From: Methanobacteriota archaeon
Lineage (GTDB): Archaea > Thermoplasmatota > E2 > DHVEG-1
Assembly: GCA_903930505.1 (NCBI GenBank)
Contig: CAIYYQ010000177.1
Location: 1 to 6,158, forward strand
Direction of reading: 5' to 3'
Length of the DNA: 6,158 bases
The notes below the pieces were generated by a model. That model saw nothing but the letters and a program-made list of their open reading frames with translations, had not been told where the DNA came from and did not search any database. Positions 1-5,838 of this stretch are shown piece by piece. A program made the translations under genes and the position numbers. Position 1 is the stretch's first letter, and every line of letters begins with the position of its first letter.

Positions 1-1
1 A

Positions 2-928
2 TATGAGATTCATTATCGATGTGATAAACCACAGGTGCTCAACGGTTTTGTCTCATCGTTACAAAAACTGTATTTAGAGGGATATGAAGATTCTGTTGTC
101 GCAGGAAACCCTGTTGTTGTTTGGAACCTGAGTGGGACAACCGCGAACACGTATACGCTTGGCGTTTCTGCCACCATTGACAAAGAGGGTTATCTAGTCT
201 CAGATCTTACAGGTGCAAATGCATTGACTGTCTCAGAAATCATATCATCGTATCCAGATATCGTTTCCGAATATGGTCATGCGCAAGCAATGGATGAAAT
301 CGTCTATATTGATCCAACGAATGCAGATATAAAGCGTACTGCAACTGAGATTCAAGAACAAGCGAAAACAACAAACGCGTATATGCTTGCTCAGTCGTTG
401 TTTACGTGGTTGAAAGAAAACACAAGATACCAGATTCATGAAGATCAAAACGGTGTTCAACCTGCAAAGACTACATATCAGAAAAAAACCGGTGATTGCG
501 ATGATTTATCGATTCTCTATATTTCACTGTGTCGTTCTGTTGGTGTTCCTGCGCGATTGATTCGAGGATATCTGCTTGAGGATATCAGCGGTACTCCAAC
601 AGTTGGTCCGCATGCATGGGTTGAAGTTTTCGTAGGTGGAACAGGTAATGATGGTTGGGTTCCTGTGGAATGCGCCTCAAGTGCCAACAACGTTCAGCTG
701 GAAATTCATCAGAATTTCGGTGTCGAGGATGTATCTCATCTACGATTATATGTTGATAATGGGAGTAACGAATCATTGAATAGTTCATATTCGAGTATTT
801 CGTGGATATATGATCCGTCGATGAAAATTTCCCCGAGCCCTTTTATTGAAATTGAAAACTATGCGATTCTTGAGTCCAAGCAACTCGTGGTTACCAAAGA
901 CGGGATTCGATCGTATAAAAACACATAA
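2..928 (+). CDS. Transglutaminase-like superfamily protein, 5' end outside the window
   Basis: The reading frame is open to the left edge of the window, and the GTG at 35 has no ribosome binding site or promoter in front of it, so the true start is probably further upstream. Numbering from that GTG, the transglutaminase-like core spans about residues 110-225. The nucleophile motif is GDCDD with Cys155, followed by an ILYISLCRSVGVPARLIRGYL stretch typical of the family; the catalytic His193 sits in GPHAWVEVF. The third triad position, normally Asp in a W-x-P-x-D context, is Glu212 here (GWVPVECA). Residues 1-70 are rich in beta strand and may belong to a carboxypeptidase-regulatory-like or Ig-like exported domain; the C-terminal tail after about 225 is unassigned. 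Archaeal proteins of this kind are usually extracellular and are thought to act as cysteine peptidases or amide-modifying enzymes; the substrate here is unknown. The superfamily is secure, the activity is not. Confidence 0.85.
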   Translation, partial: YEIHYRCDKPQVLNGFVSSLQKLYLEGYEDSVVAGNPVVVWNLSGTTANTYTLGVSATIDKEGYLVSDLTGANALTVSEIISSYPDIVSEYGHAQAMDEIVYIDPTNADIKRTATEIQEQAKTTNAYMLAQSLFTWLKENTRYQIHEDQNGVQPAKTTYQKKTGDCDDLSILYISLCRSVGVPARLIRGYLLEDISGTPTVGPHAWVEVFVGGTGNDGWVPVECASSANNVQLEIHQNFGVEDVSHLRLYVDNGSNESLNSSYSSISWIYDPSMKISPSPFIEIENYAILESKQLVVTKDGIRSYKNT

Positions 929-950
929 ATTATTTTTCTTAGGTTGTTTT
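929..950 (+). terminator. T-rich archaeal-type terminator after the transglutaminase-like gene
   Basis: Directly after the TAA at 926-928 the plus strand runs ATTATTTTTCTT and then TTGTTTT, with no GC-rich hairpin. Archaeal RNA polymerase terminates at oligo-T tracts of this kind. A new promoter follows at about 980, which fits a transcription unit boundary here. Confidence 0.5.
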
Positions 951-971
951 CAAGTTATTAAAAAAACAATA

Positions 972-1010
972 AAAGAAAATATAAATAAGAACGTATTTTT
1001 AATATATTGA
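972..1010 (+). promoter_or_regulatory. Archaeal promoter (BRE/TATA) for a leaderless transcript of the hydrolase operon
   Basis: A TATA box, TATAAATA, occupies 980-987 and is preceded by purine-rich AAAGAAAA, as expected of a BRE. The TATA centre (983.5) lies 26.5 bp before the A of the ATG at 1010, the normal distance from an archaeal TATA box to the transcription start. Transcription is therefore predicted to begin at the start codon itself. The lack of any Shine-Dalgarno sequence upstream of 1010 agrees with leaderless translation. Confidence 0.7.
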
Positions 1011-1990
1011 TGAACATAAACAAAAGAGTTTACATCGTTTTCTTTTTTTTCGTTATACAGATTGTTTGTGGCTGTGTCATTACTGAGGCTTTTTTTCTTC
1101 ATGCACAAGAAAACAAGTCTTCGTATTCTCTTAAACCTCTTGCTACAATTGAGAATATCGCAATCAATTTTACGAGTAATAATTATACGTTGTATGGGGA
1201 AATCTACTATCCATCAAATGCGACTGGGACATATCCTGGTATTGTATGTTGTGAAGGATTCGCTGGGTACGTGAGTGCCTATAATTGGATACCGAAAGCG
1301 CTTGCCGAACAGGGATACGTTGCTTTTATCTTCGATCAACCAGGACAAGGTTTTTCAGAAGGAGATTCACCCATCAGGACTCATTATTTTCCTTTTTTTA
1401 ATCTGTTGATTCGCCCATCGCTTTTTACTGAAACCCCAATTCATTTTTCGAAAGGAGAATGGATTACTGCAGCACATGATGCGATCACGTATCTCGTTGA
1501 ACAAAGTCCTGTGAAACAATTCGTCAACACGACATGTATTGGTTTGATCGGACATTCTCTTGGCGGTCTCACTGTTACCGAGATTGCAGCAAATGACACG
1601 CGCGTTGATGCTGTCGTTGCATTGTCGCAGGGTGATCCATTAAGTGTACCAAAACTTTCCGTCCCGATTCAATTTCAAGGTGGCGATTTTGATTACAGTA
1701 CACACAGTGTTGGTATCCTTCTTTCATGTTATCCGAAGGCAAACACCCCCAAAGAACTTGTCTTTATCGAGCATGGTACTCATTTTGGTTTCACGACTGC
1801 ATTTGGGATGTTCTGTCCTTGTCCGCAATGGCAAAAAGACGTGAGCCTTCGGTATGCAATTGGGTGGTTTGACTATTTTTTAAAACATGATAGCGACGCA
1901 TATGAGATTATTACAACAAGTACGGATCATCTATCCAAATGGATACCCTCGCGATATAATTTCGAAGGAGAAGATTATGTCATCAAATAA
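1010..1990 (+). CDS. Exported or membrane-anchored alpha/beta hydrolase (dienelactone hydrolase/esterase-like)
   Basis: The 326-residue protein has a basic N-terminus (NINKR) followed by a hydrophobic segment at about residues 7-30, giving a signal peptide or membrane anchor; the body would lie outside the cell. The alpha/beta hydrolase fold is shown by strand VAFIFDQPGQGFSEG (104-118), the nucleophile elbow GHSLGG with Ser183, an acid candidate Asp226 or Asp228 in QGGDFDYS, and the catalytic histidine His258 (less likely His255) in EHGTHFGF. The oxyanion region reads CCEGFAGY, with Glu where many relatives have His. A cap-like insertion lies at about 121-150. It is probably a serine ester hydrolase or small-molecule hydrolase; the substrate cannot be inferred. 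ATG 1010 is preferred over the adjacent TTG 1007 because it matches the predicted leaderless transcript start. It is the first gene of an operon; its last 14 nt overlap the sulfotransferase gene. Confidence 0.85.
   Translation: MNINKRVYIVFFFFVIQIVCGCVITEAFFLHAQENKSSYSLKPLATIENIAINFTSNNYTLYGEIYYPSNATGTYPGIVCCEGFAGYVSAYNWIPKALAEQGYVAFIFDQPGQGFSEGDSPIRTHYFPFFNLLIRPSLFTETPIHFSKGEWITAAHDAITYLVEQSPVKQFVNTTCIGLIGHSLGGLTVTEIAANDTRVDAVVALSQGDPLSVPKLSVPIQFQGGDFDYSTHSVGILLSCYPKANTPKELVFIEHGTHFGFTTAFGMFCPCPQWQKDVSLRYAIGWFDYFLKHDSDAYEIITTSTDHLSKWIPSRYNFEGEDYVIK
1966..1976 (+). promoter_or_regulatory. Shine-Dalgarno sequence setting the sulfotransferase start at 1977
   Basis: AGGAG at 1966-1970 lies six bases before ATG 1977, inside the end of the hydrolase gene. 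It favours this start over the in-frame upstream ATG at 1887, which would extend the protein by 30 residues wholly inside the hydrolase gene. The arrangement suggests translational coupling. Confidence 0.75.
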
Positions 1991-2990
1991 AAATAGAGAT
2001 GATATGAAAAACAACCCTGATTATGAATATCTGTACACTTTGAAAGCTATTCAAAATAAACCCGTATTCATCCTTGGGTTGCATAGATCAGGTACTAGTA
2101 TTCTGTACACAATGCTTACTGCAATTGGTTCATTTAACCCTGTAACCGCGTATCATCTCATCAACTACAACGAGCTTCTTACAAATCATTTTCAAAAGAA
2201 AGAACAACAAGCAAAAAAAGAACTCACAACGTCTTTTAAAACACAGAATCTCAACGACCGCGGAATCGATAGGTTATCACTTACCGCAAATTTCGCGGAA
2301 GAATACGGTTTTCTACTCGGACAACAAACCATTCTCATGAAACTAAACAATAAAAATTTTTTGCTCTTCAACGAACTGATGCAGAAGATACAACTCATCT
2401 CTGAAAACACAAACCCAATTCTTTTAAAAAACCCGTTTGATTTCCCAAACTTCCTCTACATAAAAAAAATGATCCCTCAGGCAAAATTCATTTTCATCCA
2501 TCGACATCCCTTCAACATACTGAGTTCTACGATGAACGCCATCCAGTTTTTACTTAAAGAGAAAAATTCGTACACTGCTGCACTCTCACCGCTTTATATA
2601 AAACTCTATAAAAACCCGATAAGTCTTTTTTTCGTACGATGCTGTTTCCTAACGTTCTCTGCATTTGGAATGATTCTTTTAACGCTATCCACAAGAAGCG
2701 CCCTTCGATCTTACAGCAAAAACATTTTTCGTCTTTCGAAAGAAGACTATGTTGCCGTTACCTACGAAGACCTGTGTAAAAACCCTGAGAAAACCATGAT
2801 GTATCTTATGAATTTCCTCAATATCATACCAAAACAATCTGTAGATTTCTGTTCCATGGTCAAACCACGAATGCCGCCTCTTGAAAAAAACGTTCGTCAG
2901 TTTCACAAGTTCATATACTGGTGTCTAAAACCATATTTCATCGCATTTGGTTATCGCCAGATATCCCCTGAAAAAAACAACAATGAATAA
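1977..2990 (+). CDS. PAPS-dependent sulfotransferase family protein
   Basis: The 337-residue protein fits the sulfotransferase (Sulfotransfer_3-like) family, which moves a sulfuryl group from 3'-phosphoadenosine-5'-phosphosulfate to a hydroxyl or amine. The 5'-phosphosulfate loop is PVFILGLHRSGTSILY (29-44, with R37-S38-G39-T40-S41). A LLKNP element (149-153) precedes strand AKFIFIHRHPFNILSS (169-184), the region of the 3'-phosphate-binding motif with Arg176 and Ser183/184. VTYEDLCKNPEKTMMYL (261-277) matches the usual late-domain helix entry. Residues 214-237 are unusually hydrophobic for a soluble sulfotransferase and may be a membrane contact. There is no signal peptide, so the active site is expected in the cytosol. 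The gene overlaps the hydrolase gene by 14 nt and uses its own strong SD. Its coding strand is rich in A and has C well above G in several stretches, unlike the hydrolase gene. The acceptor could be a lipid, glycan or protein; the sequence does not decide. Confidence 0.8.
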   Translation: MSSNKNRDDMKNNPDYEYLYTLKAIQNKPVFILGLHRSGTSILYTMLTAIGSFNPVTAYHLINYNELLTNHFQKKEQQAKKELTTSFKTQNLNDRGIDRLSLTANFAEEYGFLLGQQTILMKLNNKNFLLFNELMQKIQLISENTNPILLKNPFDFPNFLYIKKMIPQAKFIFIHRHPFNILSSTMNAIQFLLKEKNSYTAALSPLYIKLYKNPISLFFVRCCFLTFSAFGMILLTLSTRSALRSYSKNIFRLSKEDYVAVTYEDLCKNPEKTMMYLMNFLNIIPKQSVDFCSMVKPRMPPLEKNVRQFHKFIYWCLKPYFIAFGYRQISPEKNNNE

Positions 2991-3023
2991 AGTTATATAT
3001 TCCAATTTTTAATTTATATATTA
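2985..3023 (+). promoter_or_regulatory. Archaeal promoter for a leaderless DgkA-family gene
   Basis: A TATA box, TTATATAT, occupies 2993-3000, directly after the sulfotransferase stop codon, with purine-rich AATAAAG before it. Its centre (2996.5) is 26.5 bp from the A of ATG 3023, so a leaderless transcript is predicted. There is no SD in front of the ATG. A T5 run at 3006-3010 lies between the TATA box and the start and could also terminate part of the upstream transcript. Confidence 0.65.
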
Positions 3024-3403
3024 TGAAAAAAAGTGATTTTTCAAAAAGCGTATATGTTGCATTACTTGGTATTGCTCACGGGATATCAAAAGAGAGAAAC
3101 ATTAAAATCCAAGTCCTCATAGGAATTTTTATTATCGTATTGTCCTATTTTTTACAGATAAACAGACTTGAATTCATCATGATTCTCCTTGTCATTTTCC
3201 TCGTGCTTTCCTTTGAGTTAGCGAATACAGCCATGGAAAAACTTATTGATCGATTACATCCAGGTTACGACGCAGAGTACGGCAGAGTAAAAGATATTAT
3301 GGCAGGGGCAGTTTTACTCATGGTGCTCCTTTCTATTCTTGTCGGTCTTTTGATTCTCTTCAATCCGCTCCTCAACGTAGTTCTTTCCCATCTTCCTCAA
3401 TGA
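3023..3403 (+). CDS. DgkA-family membrane kinase (diacylglycerol/undecaprenol kinase-like)
   Basis: The 126-residue protein matches the small integral-membrane kinase family of DgkA and Gram-positive undecaprenol kinase in length and layout. An amphipathic N-terminal helix carries SKERN (22-26), where Glu24 corresponds to the metal-binding glutamate of the family. Three hydrophobic helices follow at about 28-45, 48-66 and 93-114. The signature FELANTAMEKLID (64-76) has the catalytic and ligand residues Glu65, Asn68 and Glu72, and VKDIMAGAVLL (89-99) matches the conserved K-D-x-x-A-G-A-V segment. The active site is intact. The enzyme would phosphorylate a lipid alcohol with ATP; in an archaeon a polyprenol or an isoprenoid glycerol lipid are candidates, but this is inference. 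It has its own promoter and faces the glycosyltransferase gene tail to tail. Confidence 0.9.
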   Translation: MKKSDFSKSVYVALLGIAHGISKERNIKIQVLIGIFIIVLSYFLQINRLEFIMILLVIFLVLSFELANTAMEKLIDRLHPGYDAEYGRVKDIMAGAVLLMVLLSILVGLLILFNPLLNVVLSHLPQ

Positions 3404-3445
3404 AAACTCTCCCTACATCGTTGTTTCAGTGATGCCCTGTTCAGC

Positions 3446-3458
3446 TTGTGTTTCACAA
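3446..3458. terminator. Weak hairpin in the convergent intergenic gap
   Basis: Two converging genes end at 3403 and 3475. The 71-nt gap holds a 5-bp inverted repeat, TTGTG-TTT-CACAA, flanked on the plus side by CCTTTC and ATTTCT pyrimidine stretches. It could help termination in either direction, but the stem is short and no long T-tract follows, so the call is tentative. Confidence 0.2.
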
Positions 3459-3474
3459 CCTTTCAAAACTATTT

Positions 3475-4542
3475 CTAGCTCTGAGAAGATTCAGACAGCA
3501 GTTTTGTTATTTCCTTTGTTATCTGACGAAGGGTTGTCTCTTGATTCCCCGGATCGTACGTTTTCAGGTTCTTCCTATATTGATTAAGATCATTGAGAAA
3601 ATCCCGGAGTGTTTTCTCATGGGCATACAGGTACGAAACTCCAACATCAAGTTGTTGAACGAATTTACCATTCAGAATCTGTTCAAACTGATTTTTTATG
3701 GGAAGAATATAAACCGGTTTCTTTAGGTATAACGCTTCGCTGATCACGGTGAACCCCCCGTTCGTAATCACTGCTTTTGCATGAGCGATATCATGATAAA
3801 ATTCATCTTCATTGAATTGTTTAAACACAAGATTTGTATCAGTTTGTATCTTGTCAGATCCGTAGATGATAAATGTTTCATCAAAGGTTTTCAACAGTTC
3901 TAATAATTCTTCTCCGGCATTGATCGTCTGATACACAAAAATATGATTTCCGTATAGAGGTTTTTGACGAAGAATTCCTTCCTGGATAAGTGGTTTCAAG
4001 AACATGACTCGTTCATCGCTGCTCGGCTCATCAAAAAAATCGTAAACCAGATGTTTCTCTGCACCAAATACGCCCAGAGTTACTGCGACACGCAGCATAA
4101 ACCATGCAGGAATCTCACAAGGAGAAACTGGGTATTTTCTGTAGATGAGCGCCTGTGGATTGTCGATACTGATGCGTTTGATGCCCTTCGTCAAACGTGC
4201 AGCATAATGACAGATCGGATCCCCATCGGTAATCACCACATCGGGTTTGAATTCTCTGATGAGACGGTGCACCCTGAAAAGAGAAGGAATACTACCAATC
4301 AAAGTTCGATATACCATGGAAATGATGCTTGGAAGTAAACGCACCTGATTGTTTTGATAGAAAAGCCGAGCAGATTCAATCTCAGTAATCTCGGTAAACT
4401 CTTTTGATAAAAATGCATATGCTTTTCCACCAGCGACAACATGAAGAGTATGGTGTTGTTTTTTAAGGTAGTTAATCAGTATTCTACTTCGACTTGCATG
4501 ACCAAGTCCTTCCCCGCATACACCATAGAGGATCTTCACCAT
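3475..4542 (-). CDS. MJ1255/VC2487-family glycosyltransferase (GT-B fold, UDP-sugar type)
   Basis: The 355-residue protein opens with KILYGVCGEGLGHASRSRIL (3-22), the Gly-rich N-terminal loop (GEGLGHASR) characteristic of the archaeal and bacterial MJ1255-like glycosyltransferases, related to MurG and GT28. The N-terminal Rossmann half includes KPDVVITDGDPICHYAAR (99-116); the C-terminal donor half has FIIYGSD (224-230) and the nucleotide-sugar motif ITNGGFTVISEALYLKKP (259-276), then ILPIKNQFEQ (279-288), where Gln285 and Glu287 are in the place of the sugar-contacting Q/E pair of GT-B enzymes. The length is normal. There is no signal peptide, so it acts on the cytosolic face, probably on a lipid-linked or surface-glycan acceptor. 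ATG 4542 is chosen because a full SD lies in front. It follows the WHy-protein gene by 68 nt on the same strand and is likely co-transcribed with it. Confidence 0.87.
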   Translation of the reverse strand: MVKILYGVCGEGLGHASRSRILINYLKKQHHTLHVVAGGKAYAFLSKEFTEITEIESARLFYQNNQVRLLPSIISMVYRTLIGSIPSLFRVHRLIREFKPDVVITDGDPICHYAARLTKGIKRISIDNPQALIYRKYPVSPCEIPAWFMLRVAVTLGVFGAEKHLVYDFFDEPSSDERVMFLKPLIQEGILRQKPLYGNHIFVYQTINAGEELLELLKTFDETFIIYGSDKIQTDTNLVFKQFNEDEFYHDIAHAKAVITNGGFTVISEALYLKKPVYILPIKNQFEQILNGKFVQQLDVGVSYLYAHEKTLRDFLNDLNQYRKNLKTYDPGNQETTLRQITKEITKLLSESSQS

Positions 4543-4553
4543 CGTTACCTCCT
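4543..4553 (-). promoter_or_regulatory. Strong Shine-Dalgarno sequence for the glycosyltransferase
   Basis: On the minus strand AGGAGGT (plus positions 4547-4553) lies four bases before the ATG at 4542. It is a near-perfect complement of the 16S rRNA 3' end. This internal operon gene is thus translated from an SD, whereas the promoter-proximal plus-strand genes in the window are leaderless. Confidence 0.85.
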
Positions 4554-4561
4554 GTTGTTAT

Positions 4562-4590
4562 CCTCTCAGAGGTATTTATGTTTCTCTCAG
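4562..4590 (-). repeat. Two CTGAGAG repeats and an 11-bp palindrome upstream of the glycosyltransferase
   Basis: Between the two minus-strand genes, CTGAGAG occurs twice on the minus strand, at plus positions 4563-4569 and 4584-4590, exactly 21 bp apart or two helical turns. The proximal copy is part of the palindrome CCTCT-C-AGAGG (4562-4572). The 9-mer CTGAGAGGA also occurs in the inverted repeat at the promoter of the upstream gene (5848-5856). It may be a regulator site or an RNA stem near the SD. No regulator is visible in the window. Confidence 0.4.
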
Positions 4591-4601
4591 CAAAGAACCG
4601 G

Positions 4602-4613
4602 AATTTTTATTTA
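4602..4613 (-). promoter_or_regulatory. Possible internal TATA box for the glycosyltransferase
   Basis: On the minus strand the end of the WHy gene runs into GATAAATAAAAATT, a TATA-like element centred at about 4607. A start some 26 bp on, near 4581, would give a leader of about 39 nt that contains the SD. AT-rich archaeal DNA yields such matches by chance, so this is only a candidate secondary promoter. Confidence 0.25.
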
Positions 4614-5831
4614 TCGGAATGCGTGCAGATCCTGATAACCGCTCACTCCTATCCAATAATACTGGTCAAGCCCGGCAAGAGTAACATTTACCTGGACAAC
4701 CACAAGCAGTCCATCTGGGATAAAACCTTTCCCTTGCGGGATGAACAATTTCCTATACGGCAATACTACTTGAGCAGGAATGTTTGTTGTGGCTTTCGCA
4801 GAGACTGTCGCCTCTGTTACAACACAGTCCCCAATAAATGTTTGCTTGTCACCATCAACTCGATATATGGAGAAGGTGACATCCCGAGCAGTAAGAGCAA
4901 GCGGATTAGGGTTTTGTATTTCGAGCGTCATGTAGCTGATAAATCCGTGAAGTGTTGCTTTCATATCTGCTTTGATTACTGCAAGTGTTGGAGAAATGGA
5001 TGGAAAGATATCTTTTATATTGGGGATATGGAGTTGTGAATCAACTGAGATTGCAAGGGATTTATCCAATCCTGCGATTTTTATACCAGCGGTCCCACTA
5101 ATGCTCATTGTCAGTATTTCAGAATTAAGTGCGATGAGTTGTACATTTCCATTAACATCGAGCTTGTATGATTGTTTCCCTGGAATAATAGCATCATCGC
5201 CCGTTATTGTACCAACAATTTGACCGGCCTCGTTTTTTATATTTACTGCTATGTTTTTTACATACATTTCAAACGAGTTAGGGTTATACATATCAAAGAA
5301 TCCAGTGATTTTCACGCCCTCTTGCGAGATATCACTCATGTTTGTGTAGACATTGATGATCGGTGGAGCGATATCTTCGATAATCTGACCAATGGATGTT
5401 TTAATTGTGATTGTAAATGGGATTGTTTTTTCGATTGCGCCAAAGAACGATGCGCCAAGTGTTCCTGATAGTTTTGCGGTGATCATATGTAGTGATTCTC
5501 CGTTGAAGCTCACTGGTGCTGTGGCGGTGAGTGTTTTTGTTTTTTGTGCTTGAATGTTTCCGCCTTCAAGATGCATTCTACTGATTTCTGTTCCTGTTTC
5601 TGTGAGGAGTATGAGTTCGAAATTTTTCGAGACGAGATCAAAGGAATTTGGGTTTGTCATATTGATTGTTGTTTGTATGAGTGCTTGTTCAGCGTTTATT
5701 TCAAGAACATCCAGAGTTATTTCTGTCTCAGGTGCTTTCAAGACTTCTATATTAAAAAAGAGGACCGCTCCTACGGTTCCGTAGAGCACAGTAAGAATGA
5801 TTATGATTGAGGCTAGTATTATTTTTTTCAT
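4611..5831 (-). CDS. Exported protein with three tandem LEA14/WHy-type domains
   Basis: The 406-residue protein starts with MKK and one hydrophobic helix (about 4-26), an uncleaved anchor or signal peptide, so the rest lies outside the membrane. Three copies of a roughly 124-residue beta-rich unit follow. Each carries the hallmark Asn-Pro-Asn turn of LEA_2/WHy (water stress and hypersensitive response) domains: N60-P61-N62 in INMTNPNSFDL, N183-P184-N185 in DMYNPNSFEM, and N307-P308-N309 in EIQNPNPLAL. The first two units share the longer NPNSF core and a following segment with a hydrophobic and acidic pattern; the third is more divergent. LEA14-type domains are beta sandwiches found in plants, bacteria and archaea and linked to desiccation or stress protection; the role of archaeal surface forms is not established. 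It leads a probable two-gene operon with the glycosyltransferase. ATG 5831 fits the TATA box and is followed at once by the anchor. Confidence 0.8.
   Translation of the reverse strand: MKKIILASIIIILTVLYGTVGAVLFFNIEVLKAPETEITLDVLEINAEQALIQTTINMTNPNSFDLVSKNFELILLTETGTEISRMHLEGGNIQAQKTKTLTATAPVSFNGESLHMITAKLSGTLGASFFGAIEKTIPFTITIKTSIGQIIEDIAPPIINVYTNMSDISQEGVKITGFFDMYNPNSFEMYVKNIAVNIKNEAGQIVGTITGDDAIIPGKQSYKLDVNGNVQLIALNSEILTMSISGTAGIKIAGLDKSLAISVDSQLHIPNIKDIFPSISPTLAVIKADMKATLHGFISYMTLEIQNPNPLALTARDVTFSIYRVDGDKQTFIGDCVVTEATVSAKATTNIPAQVVLPYRKLFIPQGKGFIPDGLLVVVQVNVTLAGLDQYYWIGVSGYQDLHAFR
4656..5750 (-). repeat. Protein-level tandem repeat: three WHy units
   Basis: The approximate units are residues 28-145, 150-268 and 272-392. 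The NPN triplets are encoded at 5646-5654, 5277-5285 and 4905-4913, with spacings of 123 and 124 residues. The DNA of the units is clearly diverged, so the duplication is old. The boundaries are judged from the NPN period and the hydrophobic pattern and may be off by about ten residues. Confidence 0.7.
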
Positions 5832-5838
5832 AGGTTTG

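Noticed and set aside
35..928. GTG at 35 as the real start of the transglutaminase-like gene
   Set aside because: The frame stays open to the window edge, no SD or TATA box stands before the GTG, and the protein would lack the signal peptide expected for this type of domain. The gene is treated as partial.
1010..1080. Lipoprotein signal in the hydrolase N-terminus around Cys20-Gly21-Cys22
   Set aside because: The residues before Cys22 (V-C-G) do not fit the usual lipobox well, and the hydrophobic run continues beyond it. A signal peptide or anchor is all that can be said.
1887..1976. A 30-residue N-terminal extension of the sulfotransferase from ATG 1887
   Set aside because: It lies wholly inside the hydrolase gene in another frame, has no SD, and adds no family-like sequence, while ATG 1977 has a well-placed AGGAG.
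3448..4338. Plus-strand frames opposite the glycosyltransferase (3448-3726 and 3964-4338)
   Set aside because: They are antisense shadows of a gene with clear family motifs; they show no initiation signals or recognisable domains.
4494..5039. A 181-codon plus-strand frame opposite the WHy and glycosyltransferase genes
   Set aside because: The translation is rich in Cys, Arg and Ser without any domain pattern, has no promoter or SD, and covers two well-supported minus-strand genes.
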